Of a DNA stretch of 64,000 nt, positions 11,801 through 21,764 are shown piece by piece (positions within the stretch are counted from its first letter, which is position 1; each line of letters begins with the position of its first letter). A model generated the notes under the pieces. The model had not been told where the DNA came from. It worked only from the letters and a program-made list of their open reading frames with translations, and ran no database searches. The translations under genes and the position numbers were made by a program. Source of the DNA: Laguncularia racemosa (lineage: Eukaryota; Streptophyta; Magnoliopsida; Myrtales; Combretaceae); assembly GCA_037954665.1 (NCBI GenBank), contig JBBMOL010000073.1:2604001-2668000 (forward strand). Direction: 5' to 3'.

Positions 11801-13841
11801 ATGTAACCGTTCTTCAATGATGTTCTCATCCATGGTGAGCGGCTTTGATACCAAATTTTTACGGTCTCTAGTCTGTGATCAAGTCACCGATGATGAACCG
11901 GAGATTCTCCTTCTAACAAAGGGTTTTTATCCTGGTTCTTCCTCCTTGATGTACCTATAAGTGATAATCCAACGCAGCTTGTCGAAGGGAGTTACAACCT
12001 GTAAACTAGTAGAGAGAGAGTTCCTGATCTCTTGGTTTTGTTTATAAATTCTGATTCCCTTTTATTGCTGAAGAACTCTCTATTTATAGGGAAATCTCCT
12101 TACAATAATAAAAACAATAAAAGAACTAGAATTCCTAACTAAATTAGGATTAAGATTCCTCAATAGACTCAATTTCCTAATAAAACTCCTACTGCTATAA
12201 AATAAGGAACTAACAAAACTGAAAATAACTAAAATTGGAAATAACTAAAAATAAGGAAAAGATTTGTCTTTCATAATTAACTAAAATTAGATCACCTAGG
12301 ATTCCTTGTTTCTACGTCATTCATATGTTTGTCCCACGAATGCATCTGCTACAGCTTACTGATATAATTGCACACTTTTAAATAGCTGTGTCAACCTTCA
12401 AAATACAAAAATTGAAATCTAACATACTCACTCTCACCTTACAATTTGCACAGCCTCTATAAACTAGCTTTATCCATTAACCATTGTCCAATCTGTCATC
12501 CATCTTTATTCTTTTTCATGATCATGCTCAAACAGGAGGCATCTCCGTGTTTATACTTTATAGCATCTTAACCTCTACTGTATTTTGCTACTCTCTGGTT
12601 CAAGCTAAGTGATTCTGCTTCAAACACTTTCAGTTCCTGCAATGGCACATCTTAACCATAGTATGTCTTCTTGCAGGGTGAAAGGGCTCTTTTTGTTGAA
12701 AGTCACCGGAATTGTTTCAGCTGGATTGATGAATGGTTTGGGATGACATTGCAGCAAGTACGGGAGCTTGATCTACAAAGCAACCTCATGTTAAATGAGG
12801 TAAGAAAGACTTAAAGCGTTAGTAGTCAGAGTTATGAATGAGGTTTGATCCTTGCACATATTCACCAATTTCCTGAATGCTGGATATTGCATGGACAGAG
12901 ATTTGTGATGTTGCAAGATTATATATTTCTTTGCTGGGCTTTTTTTTTTTTTTTTCTATTTTGGTCACTGGGACATTCAGAACAATTCTGTGATTTAAGT
13001 GATATTCAGAACAAATTCTGTGATTTTTTTTAGTAGATTATTGACTGGTTTTCCTCCAACTGATTGCATTTTTTTTTTTCTCGTGCTTGTATAATTGCCC
13101 TCTAAAATATAGTTGTCTTGATTTTGAACTTCACTGTAGCAATATAAAAGAATATAAATATTTGAAGTTCCATTGACCTGTACATGTAGCCCCACACCTA
13201 ATGTGATAAATTTAAGCTTTTCGATCTGCTAATTATGGAGCTAAAACTTATCATGTACCACAGCAAGACTTAAAACCCATCCAGACCTAATAGGCTTAGG
13301 TAAGCCTTTTGGATTAGACAATTGAATATCTAAAATTTATCACTCTTTTGGTGGCTTTTACTTGATTTTTTTCCAATATATCTGAGTAAGGATTACAGAT
13401 TAAAGTTTTCTGGCATCCCATACTGGTACATATCTACTTGTGTCTTAGCATGCACGTGCTCCCACGCTACATTAAATGACATTATGCCATAAGAGTTATC
13501 TACACGTTTGTTCTGCTCTTGCCCATTATCTACCATGACTAAGTTATGAGCACTGAAGAATTTGTTGCAAGTAATTTCCCATGTTTACTTCTGCTACATC
13601 CATAATATAATTCCCAGCACTGTTTCTCATGCGTTCTACATTCAAATCCTTGACCAGTATCCAGTAATTTCATTTGCCCTTTTCTTGTATGTTCGTGTAA
13701 CAGCAGAAAATCAGCAAGCCAGTTCTGCAGAAAAATGCAGACGATCTTGACCTAAGATGTCATATTGACGACGAAGGTGTCTACGGCGAAAGGCCTCAGT
13801 TGGAATCCAAACAGAAGTCACTTTGCATGCAGGAGTCGTAA
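2817..13841 (+). CDS. Class I phosphatidylinositol transfer protein (PITP), 10 exons
   Basis: A soluble protein expected to exchange phosphatidylinositol and phosphatidylcholine between membranes; the function is inferred from the family. I read exons 2817-2836, 3795-3825, 3944-4092, 5037-5128, 5235-5242, 5340-5411, 5584-5751, 6282-6377, 12677-12799 and 13707-13841. All junctions are GT/AG and keep one frame of 297 codons plus stop. The protein begins [19 protein letters not shown]. Family blocks in order are [18 protein letters not shown] (residues 46-63), the [11 protein letters not shown] and [12 protein letters not shown] blocks, [30 protein letters not shown]-like [30 protein letters not shown], and [20 protein letters not shown]59 and K61 match the conserved Thr and Lys of animal PITP-alpha that bind the inositol lipid. 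The ATG is chosen because MVQMKEFRIVMP is the family N-terminus. The length is normal for a single-domain PITP. Intron 8 is 6.3 kb because it holds a retrotransposon. The short tail after the PITP core (from about residue 254) is not conserved. Confidence 0.93.
5235..5242 (+). other. 8-nt microexon (exon 5) of the PITP gene
   Basis: The eight bases TAATTAAG lie between an AG (5233-5234) and a GT (5243-5244). Exon 4 ends with a lone G after ACA, so the microexon completes Val and adds Ile-Lys. This gives RCKTVIKCPYFTKF, which matches the family. Joining exon 4 directly to exon 6 would shift the frame and drop the VIK motif. The call rests on frame and conservation, not on transcript evidence. 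Confidence 0.85.
6996..7487 (-). repeat. LTR of the intron-8 chromovirus (3' LTR in element sense)
   Basis: Runs from TGTTACGG to GCAACA and is nearly collinear with 11857-12353. It contains CTATTTATAGG and AATAAAAG stretches near the middle. A purine-rich tract of the element lies directly beside it at 7488-7502. Confidence 0.9.
7488..7502 (-). other. Polypurine tract
   Basis: On the - strand this reads AGGAGGGGAGTAA immediately before the 3' LTR, the expected place and composition for the plus-strand priming site of an LTR retrotransposon. Confidence 0.7.
7499..7963 (-). pseudogene. Integrase C-terminus and chromodomain-like tail of the chromovirus
   Basis: The 154-residue frame contains the integrase C-terminal segment ([17 protein letters not shown], then [13 protein letters not shown]). 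A chromodomain-like end follows: [20 protein letters not shown], then [11 protein letters not shown]. This matches the usual tail of plant chromoviruses, where the module is thought to guide integration into heterochromatin. It is detached from the integrase core by a frame break just upstream. Confidence 0.85.
7964..8900 (-). pseudogene. Integrase zinc finger and core of the chromovirus, frameshifted
   Basis: Overlapping - strand frames read [15 protein letters not shown] (zinc-binding CxxC half), then [11 protein letters not shown] and [15 protein letters not shown]. The first catalytic Asp block and the [10 protein letters not shown] block are typical of Ty3/gypsy integrases. The segments fall in different frames with stops between, so no complete integrase can be made. 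Confidence 0.85.
8901..10433 (-). pseudogene. Reverse transcriptase and RNase H of the chromovirus, broken
   Basis: The frame at 9997-9686 gives [36 protein letters not shown], and [27 protein letters not shown], all classical gypsy reverse transcriptase blocks. The catalytic box that should read F-D-D-I-L-V-Y reads F-Y-D-I-L-V-Y near 9712-9735, so one aspartate is lost. The following frame (9716-9426) carries [14 protein letters not shown] and the thumb region. RNase H-like sequence continues to about 8.9 kb with several breaks. Confidence 0.88.
10623..11854 (-). pseudogene. gag and protease of the chromovirus, frameshifted
   Basis: An N-terminal 113-residue frame (11854-11513) is followed in another frame by 285 residues (11480-10623). 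The latter hold the retrotrans_gag domain ([44 protein letters not shown]). A zinc knuckle, [14 protein letters not shown], follows, then a protease start [12 protein letters not shown]. The protease triplet is DSS in place of the usual DSG. The break near 11.5 kb separates the first quarter of gag. Confidence 0.9.
11841..11853 (-). other. Primer-binding site (initiator Met tRNA type)
   Basis: On the - strand this reads TGGTATCAAAGCC, close to the common plant TGGTATCAGAGC site complementary to the 3' end of initiator methionine tRNA. It lies 3 bases inside the 5' LTR (element sense), where minus-strand priming is expected. Confidence 0.8.
11857..12353 (-). repeat. LTR of the intron-8 chromovirus (5' LTR in element sense)
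   Basis: A diverged copy of 6996-7487 ending GCTACA. It lacks the intact TG at its outer inner-edge position (TTTTACGG against TGTTACGG), a sign of decay. A small internal duplication of a GAAATAACTAAAA-like stretch distinguishes it from the other copy. Confidence 0.9.
13704..13709 (+). promoter_or_regulatory. Tandem (NAGNAG) splice acceptor of PITP exon 10
   Basis: CAGCAG ends intron 9, so the spliceosome could use either AG. The downstream choice starts the exon with AAA ATC (protein ...LNEKISK); the upstream one adds one Gln. Both keep the frame. I annotate the downstream site because related proteins have Lys after LNE. Confidence 0.6.
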
Positions 13842-15700
13842 GTCTCTTAGATTTTTTAGTACAGATACCAGAAAAATCCATCAAAAGATTACTTGTGTCA
13901 AACATTCTGGATCGAAATTTTGGGGTGTGTATTAAATCATGATATTAGTTTATCACAAAAATTGTATGCTATTCGTTTACCAATTCATTACACAGCCAGA
14001 ATTCCATGTCTGTATATAGATATTTTCTATTAAAATAGTGACATTACTTTGTCCTGGCTTTTCTTCTGGTAATCTGTCTCTCTCAGGATTTGTCCTTTGT
14101 GTTCCATCTAATGCATAACTTAATCCTTGCGGCAATAATCAGGGATGGAAATCTTTCTGGGTTTGTGATTCAAATTTCATACTCAGTAAGAGTAACCAGG
14201 TTATCCGACATAATACGATCAAGTTTCGAGTATTTTTGTTACTGTAAACCGCGTTATTAATATCATCAATATTTTTATTCTTTAATAAACGGTCTATATT
14301 CATAATGGTTAAACATCAACGGCCTGAACCATATAATGAATCAAACTTAGATGACAATGAATTCCAATTTTAGGTGTAACCGGAGAATTGTCCTAATAAA
14401 TGTCATATAACTTGGACTCTTCTATATGAGTCGAATAATCAAATGTTGCAAGAGACTTTTTAGGTTATGAATGTTAGATCCCAGAAACTATTAAGTTATT
14501 CATCGTACTACATGCTTTCGTATAAGATAAAAATGCTAAAAATAATAGATGCCAAACACAAGATCTCATTATACGCCAAGTAGGTACTAGATTAGACTCC
14601 AATCCTCGTGAGTCGTGACTATGCATAAATGCTTGTCGCCAGTTATGTTAACAATATGTTAAAGGAGGTGTAGGATTTTGGGATCCCTAAGAATCTCATT
14701 CTATCCTTTGGTAATGAAAATAAGTTTTAAAGAGTAGCAATTACACATTATTTTTTATTCTTTTTCTCTAATTAGACAGGAATCAAATGTGTGTACCAAT
14801 TGGATTGCATCTCAAGAAAAAAGGGTTTGTGCCTTTGTTTTTGGAATGTGAATCCCCCAAGTCCTTTAGTTGATCTCATTTGGATGGATCATGTAACTCA
14901 CCTCCTAACCCTTATACTATTGCTTCTAATAGTAAATATAATTATCAGTTTTTTTGTTTGGAATAACAATAATAAATCTCTCCAAACTCCCATCTTACTT
15001 CCCTCTCCCTCCCTAATTTATCTCTCTTACTTTTTTATGTAGGAATGGTATGAAATTAAGGAATTTGGAATGGAATGAAATTGAATTGAGCGACAAATCC
15101 AATCTTGTATTTAGAAATGCTTGCAAAATCGTTGATCCATTTTAGGGTTTGTTTGGTTCATTTTATTTTTTCTGTTTGATGTTTGTTTTATATCTATTTG
15201 AATATGAGCATTTAATTAGAATAAAATAGGATTCAGATAGAAAGAGAGAGAGAGAGAGAGATACAATTGCATATGTACCCTAACTAATAACTAGAAAAGT
15301 CAAATTTTTAAACCTTACTTTGGAATATAAGTGAATTAAATACAAATCAGACATTTTATCCAATTACTAGTTTTTAAACATTCATGGATTAGATAAGATA
15401 AGATAAAGACAATCCAAATATGATCTTGATATTATATTTAGTTGTAACATATTTAGAAATGTATTGGAATGCATTATTTGTAAAAAAGTCCTTAATTGTT
15501 GAATGCTATAAGTTGACATTATATATTATGTATTGTTAGTTACTTATTAGAATATAATGATATATATATAAATTTATATAATATAACATATTATAATATT
15601 AATAAAATAATGTATTATATATTCAAATATAAAAATACAGTTGATATATAATATATCCTATCATAAAATATAACAAATATATGATATTTATATATACATA
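13842..15700. other. Intergenic, no gene recognised
   Basis: AT-rich sequence after the PITP stop. It includes a (GA)n tract at 15242-15261 and long A/T stretches from 15.5 kb. Nothing coding is recognisable. Confidence 0.6.
15242..15261. repeat. (GA)n microsatellite
   Basis: About ten uninterrupted AG units in AT-rich intergenic DNA. Confidence 0.9.
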
Positions 15701-15701
15701 T
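15675..15701 (+). repeat. 27-bp direct repeat, left copy
   Basis: An AT-rich 27-mer that recurs exactly at 16586-16612. The pair flanks the organelle-like block. Low complexity weakens its significance. Confidence 0.6.
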
Positions 15702-15744
15702 ATACCATAGAATATAGCAAATATAATATATGTTCTTATATTGG

Positions 15745-16315
15745 TACCCTTCTTCCTTTGTTAACTTAAAGGTAGAATCCAAGGTTTAGCTTTCCAATAG
15801 CGTTCTTAGTTCCGCAGCTCTTGGAGAAAGTTCCATAATTATTAAAGAATAAAGAAAGAGTCAAGGTAAAATCCCGCTTTCTTTAAAAGAGCTCTCTTTT
15901 CCGACTAAGACTACTAGGAGCTTCCTCTATACCAGTCACAGCGGATTCTGGACATCAATACGATTTAAAAACTCCAGCTTGACGCTGGATCCCCGCTCTT
16001 TCTCTTCTTCATTTCCTCGATGATGGAGATGGAGTTTTCATATAAGGTCTTCCCTACTAAACTAAATAAGGGTCGACGGCTTCTCTCACCCGAACGAAAG
16101 GACTTCCCAAAGCAAATATATGGAATAGGAGATTCATCCTTCGCATCGGCATTCGGCTTCTTAGCCAAGGGAGACAACAGTAATATTTTTAAATCTGACA
16201 TAAAACAATGAGACAAGACTCTGATCGTGGTGCTGAGTTTAAAGTAAAGGGGGAAGTTTAAGGTTGTTATGCTATTGTGGGTTCCTCTGAACGCTCAGAA
16301 AGCCTTTCAAGTTTT
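15745..16315. other. Organelle-like (possible NUMT) block
   Basis: A roughly 570-base block with clearly higher GC and a balanced, non-repetitive texture between very AT-rich flanks. Phrases such as GAAAGAGTCAAGG and runs like GAGCTCTCTTTTCCGACTAAG resemble plant mitochondrial non-coding DNA. A 63-codon frame (16020-16211) is open on + and an 83-codon one on -. Neither is a protein I recognise. The mitochondrial origin is an impression from style and is not verified; a host-gene relic is an alternative. Confidence 0.35.
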
Positions 16316-16585
16316 TTTTTTTTTTTTTGATAAATAATTAGAAAGCCTTACAAAATGGGATAGGAACGAATAGGGATATCAAGGCAGAGTGAAAGAGCAA
16401 TAGAGAGCAGTATGTCTCATGTATTTATTCATTTTTCAAAGATTAAATAAGTAATTTCTAATTAATGAGGATGGAAGGAAAATGTTTGTTGGATTGAAAA
16501 TTAATTGTGAAAGTAAAATTAAGAATGATATGTTATGTGTTGTATTATCTTACTTGTCTTGAAAAATAAATAAAATACATGTTGA

Positions 16586-16612
16586 AAATATATGATATTT
16601 ATATATACATAT
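16586..16612 (+). repeat. 27-bp direct repeat, right copy
   Basis: Identical to 15675-15701 by reading. It could be a duplication made on insertion of the sequence between, or a remnant of a local AT-rich repeat. Confidence 0.6.
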
Positions 16613-17444
16613 TGGAATGAAATAGGAATTACACGTTTTCAAAGGTGAAATCAAATTTGCTTTGAAATCGAAATTGCCGATTTTAAAGAATCGCAAACAC
16701 TTTTAAACATAAATAAAATAAAATAAAATAAAATCTAAAATTATGATTTCATTTTAAATTCATTATTCTATACTAAACGTAATAAAAGTCTTTTGAGTCA
16801 AATAAACAAAATAATAACATTTCATATTCACATTCAATTTTCACTTATTACTAAAGATGGATGGTTAATAATCAAACAAGGTACAAATGAAATTGACATA
16901 TGTTTCAATAACAAAAATCCCAAGGTCACTTTAGAAACCTTAGAACAGAAATTTTATTTCTAATTTTCTTTCTTTCTTTTTTGGCAAATAAAAGAAACCC
17001 TAATAACATACAATCCCATGTGATAGTTATCAAATGCCAGTAAAAAAATCAAGTAAAATTTTCTTATAACAAAGAATGCGATTATAAACACAATTAAACA
17101 TATTAGAAAGATGTCTAATTAAATTTAAAATGGGCATAATTGAAACAATCCAATCAAAGCCAATATCCACAATCAATTATCTTACCTAAGATATGAACAT
17201 ATCAACGTAAGACGTTTCCAGTCCCTAGTAATTGTAATCCAACTACATGAACCAAGTGCTTTCGTTCGAAAAGTTTAAAGGCAAAAGGTACATAATGAGC
17301 TGCCTTCGATATAATAATATACAGTCAAACATTCCAAAAAGAGCATAAACCCAAGAAAAGTCCCACTTGATGACCAAGGCAAAACACTAAACAATCAATA
17401 CCCCAAAGTATGTTGCTTTCACATTCACACACCTTCCATCCTTG
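16613..17444. other. Intergenic, tetraspanin 3' region
   Basis: AT-rich; a short AAATA-type run lies near 16.71 kb. The last 200 bases lie directly downstream of the tetraspanin stop and probably include its 3' UTR on the - strand. I could not pick a polyadenylation site. Confidence 0.5.
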
Positions 17445-20400
17445 CTAGAATCGGAACCAACTAGGTTGTGCTTTTGTCATTCTAGCTTCACCATACGGTT
17501 CGTCGTTGTCGATTCGCCGATTGTTCCGGAATGCTGCGAAGGCGATCACGTAGATTATCACAAGCAGAACCAATATGACAATGTTAATGACCGAAACTTT
17601 ACGCCAACTCTTCTTGAGGCTGGCTAGTACCCCGGCCTTGCATGAGTCGCATGAGTAACACAATTGCTCTTGGTCATTACTCCATCGCGTGCAGTCGGTG
17701 TTGGCGGTCGTCGATCCAACACCCGGGTTCCAATTTGTCTCGTTCACGTACGCATATTGGCAATCGTTCGGGGGCTTGCAGCATCCGGACTGCCCAAAAC
17801 CATATCAAGGTTACTAATTCCCTTCATTAAGGGCTAGGCACAGCAAAAGCTTAACAAACATAATTGACAATTCAACCACCATGTGCTGTGCGGAAAGGCA
17901 GCCCACGTGTAATTGAGACCCAAACTCATTCATTTCATTACGTTATTGACCTCATATGAACTTTCAAAGCAACAATAATGAATCGTTGATGATTTGCTTT
18001 TTGTCATGATGGTAGTGATAGGGTATATTGCATACATCATACACTTCAAGCTATGTTAGGTACACCCATACTCATAATTTACATTCGCCACCTGTGAAGA
18101 TTTTTAAAATTATATCGACATCCTTATTTATATTATGTAACAATAAATTATTTAAAAAGTTCTAAAAATTGTATAAATATCCCTACATAAGAACATAGAT
18201 AATCTAATAAATTTTCACAGAAGTGAGTCAATCCACGTTAGAAGATCCTAACTGCATGATTTTTTTCTTTTTTTTTAAGAAAAAAAGGGCATAATATAAT
18301 TTTGAAAATATACTAAGATGACGGTGTAATTCACTCGTCCATATTTAATCATACGACGCAGTAACCTTGCCAATTTAGCCATAAAGGAATAGAAAGCTTT
18401 AAAGTTCATTAAAACGATCAATATGTTTTCTCAAAAAGATTCCCGCGAATGGAAGAAGAAACATTACCAAATGTGTATAAGCCCAAGGAGAAAATAAACA
18501 CAGTGGAGCCCTTTAGCATATGGTTGAACAAATATCTATTATAATAGGGCAGTAATTTGTGGTTGGAAACAAACATAATTTGAAATTGATTAAATTGAAA
18601 CGCAATTACTGAGGTATGATTAAAAATAGAAAAAGAAAAGAAAAATTGAAGCACATACTTCATATATTATACAAATTCACATAATAATAAAGTAAATTCA
18701 CTACTTTTAATGTCCAATTAATACCATGTTTCTTGATACTGCAAAGAATTTTATATGAAATAAAACACAATTATAATATGATAACATGAATTATCATTCC
18801 TCATAAAAATTACATGGCGTGTCCTAAAATGTTTTCAAATAAACGGGAATGGATGAAGAATATTTGAGTCATCCCCTATTATCTATGAAAGTTTTTTTTT
18901 CTTTCCTTTTTTTCCTTTCAACACTATTGCCACTAAAAACTATTACCAATTTCATTTACAATTAAATTTCAAGCTGCTAGAACCAAAATATGAAAAATAT
19001 AAAATTTTTTGGACCGTGCCCACCACATATAGTTGAGGAAACGATCTTATATAGTAGGAAAATATATAGTTATAAATTCTTTTCTGATTGTATTCACGAA
19101 TTTTCATCAATATGTAGTACCCCATTAATGGAAAATTCTACCATAGAACAAAGACATAGAGATCCATTTATAAATTGTCTAATACATGATAAGCGTACCA
19201 ATACTTGTGATCTTCCAATATATTAAATATTTACCATACATCTAACAGTAGTTATCGGAACGAAACCTTGGTTAATATAAATATTTTCCAAAGCTAATTC
19301 TGCATCCACATATGAAAATGCACACGTTTCATCAGTCATATCATTATGGCCTTTGGTCATTGGAAAGGCCCTTTAATTTTATAAATGATCCAAAAGATAT
19401 TCCCCTTTATGTAATGAAAAAGAAAAAAAGATGGAACGAGATTCCAATTCGTTCTCTTTTTCTTGTCGAATATTATAGACGTAGTTAAAATGATGACTCC
19501 AAGGAACAAGAGTAGATACTAGAATATCTGCCCAAAAGATGTGCAAATACTTGCCTTACTCTAGAAAGGAAAGGAGAAAAAACATAACTAAAGAAAAAGA
19601 TAATATAAGGAGACAGGCAATTGAAATGAAATAACTTTTATATACATCCAGTCTACCATGGACTAAATAATTTGGTCGATTAATATATAGGACCCACGAC
19701 TATTTACGTGGGTGTGTAAATAAAAAGGTTTCTCAACACTTGGTCCTTTAAAAATTTCAGTTTTCTTAAATTTTTATTTTTCAATGTCTTCCCGGAAGTC
19801 ATTAATTCCTTTAAATCGAAAAAATGGAGTATTGATACCAGATACTTAGGTTATAAGAGAAGTAAAAATTACGACAAAATAGATATGCATTACAAGGGAT
19901 GGAAACTTTCTATAAAATTAGTCCAATGATTAAAAACATTTAGAATGGGTTCCCTTAGACCAAAAATTACAACTTACGCTACTTAATAACATTATTATCA
20001 ATATCCACAAGATAAGCACAGAACCATGGCAATTAAATATTAAGTAATGGTCAATTCATGGAACTATTCATCATCAACAATGAGGTTTTAATAGGATCCC
20101 GCACACGGATGCTCGTAACTATATATTTTAAAATTTTATAAAATTGGAAATTTTGATATTCTTAAAAAGTACTTATATGATTAATAAAAAAATTACTTAG
20201 TTCAAGTATAAAATATTATTTTTTATATATTTTTTAGCTCTTTAACAATTGTTCCGAAACTAAAAACATTTTCCATTAAAAAAAGTAGAATAAAAAAAAG
20301 AAGAAGAAAGAAATCGTATATTGCACATTACTTCACATGTTTGTTTCACGCGAATCGAAAGCAGTGAATATCCAGGTGGGAATGCGATAATTTATTAAAG

Positions 20401-21644
20401 CAACTTCAAATTTAAATTAGTTTTAGGCCACCGTCCAACGTGGTCCCGTCTCCTTGACTCCTGAAAGCAAGGTACAAATACATCCATGTCTTGGAGTAAG
20501 TTACGGCCTTCTTCTTCTTTTCCTTTATTATTTATTTATTTATCGGTTCTTTTTCTAATTGGTGACTTCAGTGACATACATGTTGTCCATATTCTTGGGC
20601 TAACTTCATGTGGGAAGAACTTGCTAAAATCGACAAATATATATATTAATTCCATTTGGAATCAACTTAAAGATGCTATAAGGTCCTAGAGTAATATTTT
20701 TCAGCTACACCCTTAAAAGTAGAAAGGACATTACCTTTTCTCAAAAGTATTCCTTATCAGCTGGATGCTTCCATGGTTTAAAGAAAAGAAATCCACAGTA
20801 ACAAGAGTTTCCTTTTTTCTTTTTTCTTTTTTTTTTTAAATACTTTTCCTTTTTTAACTTTTAACAGATACTTCAGAACACATCCTACATGTTATTAACA
20901 ATTTTCTTATAGGAACTAATAAGTGGGCGGATATAGACATTAATTTACCCTCCAAAAATTACCCCCTAAATAAAAAATTTAAAAAAAAAAAACGAAAAAC
21001 ACTAAAACAAACATGAATTAAAATATATAGACAATAATATAATAAATTGTTTAACGATAAAAATTGAATTGAAATTATATCAACACAAAATAAAATCGGA
21101 TTATAACAGGATGACACGAGTTAGCTCGTACCTGTATAGGACTGAGCTTCCTCAGATAGAACTGGTCAGCTGTTTCAGGAGCACCGTTAACAGTCACCCC
21201 CATCTTCTGACAAACCTTGGAATCCCTAATACACGAGCTGATCTTCCTCCAATAAGAATCGCTCGCCACGCGCTCCTCCAACCAGCCCGAGTAGTCCTGT
21301 AGGTAATAATCCATGTAAGCCCGGTTCAGCAAGACCCGACCGGAGCCTTTATCGGTCACGGCGTAAGCAAATACGATGAACCCAATAAGGGCAGCTATGA
21401 TGAAGAACATGCAGAAGAGGTAGAACCACATGAGGAAGCTGTTCCGGTAGCAAGCGCCGGCGAAGCCCGCGAGTGAGATGATCATGATGGAGACGCCGAT
21501 GATGATGAGGGGCCACTGGAGGAAGCGCATGCAGTCGGTGTTGTTGGCGCGTGTGCTCAGCCATATGCCGCCGCCTAGGATCGGGATCGAGAGAACGAAG
21601 GTTAGGAAGTTGAGGAAGCCTATCAAGTGGTTGCTTGTTCTCAT
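17445..21644 (-). CDS. Plant tetraspanin (TET8-like), two exons
   Basis: A four-pass membrane protein of the plant tetraspanin family, expected in plasma membrane microdomains and vesicles. Exon 1 is 21644-21132 (171 codons) and exon 2 is 17789-17445 (114 codons and stop), giving 285 residues, normal for the family. The junction PIQ|SGCCKPP keeps the frame across a 3.3-kb intron with GT/AG ends. Membrane segments lie at about residues 7-27, 42-63, 71-96 and 237-258. The large extracellular loop between the last two carries the plant GCCK motif (173-176) and further Cys pairs (DC, CYSCDSC). The start MRTSNHLIGFLNF is the family N-terminus. A short charged cytoplasmic tail ends WFRF. Closest named relatives from memory are Arabidopsis TET7-TET9; the exact orthologue needs a tree. 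It is convergent with the PITP gene. Confidence 0.93.
17790..21131 (-). other. Large intron of the tetraspanin gene
   Basis: 3.3 kb of AT-rich sequence with no recognised coding content. A 78-codon frame at 18990-19226 (+) shows no family motif. No terminal repeats or transposon proteins were found, so the length is unexplained. Confidence 0.7.
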
Positions 21645-21730
21645 CTTGGAAGTGTTTTTCGAGTTCTTCTTTTGGAAATACTTGATGTGTTTGTGCTTTT
21701 TGAGGTTTTGAGCTGTGGGCAGATATACTA

Positions 21731-21744
21731 GATATTATATATAC
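21731..21744 (-). promoter_or_regulatory. Possible TATA box of the tetraspanin gene
   Basis: On the - strand this reads GTATATATAATATC about 90 bases before the ATG at 21644, a reasonable TATA spacing for a short leader. Position and motif only. Confidence 0.45.
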
Positions 21745-21745
21745 T

Positions 21746-21762
21746 TGTGTGTGTGTGTGTGT
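21746..21762. repeat. (TG)n microsatellite in the tetraspanin promoter
   Basis: About eight TG units directly upstream of the proposed TATA box. Length variation here could be polymorphic. Confidence 0.85.
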
Positions 21763-21764
21763 AT

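Larger units (their letters stand above)
6996..12353 (-). mobile_element. Ty3/gypsy chromovirus LTR retrotransposon in PITP intron 8
   Basis: A full-length but decayed element, antisense to the host gene. Its two LTRs are 6996-7487 and 11857-12353. The internal order on the - strand is primer-binding site, gag with zinc knuckle, protease, reverse transcriptase, RNase H, integrase, then a chromodomain-like tail; that order and tail define chromoviruses. The 5-base flanks GTTTA (6991-6995) and GCTTA (12354-12358) look like a target-site duplication with one change. By eye the LTRs differ at roughly 45 positions over about 490 bp, so the insertion is old. Every coding part has frameshifts or stops, so I regard it as inactive. 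Confidence 0.92.

Noticed and set aside
18990..19226. 78-codon + frame in the tetraspanin intron
   Set aside because: No recognised motif, no splice context, AT-rich sequence. It may be chance.
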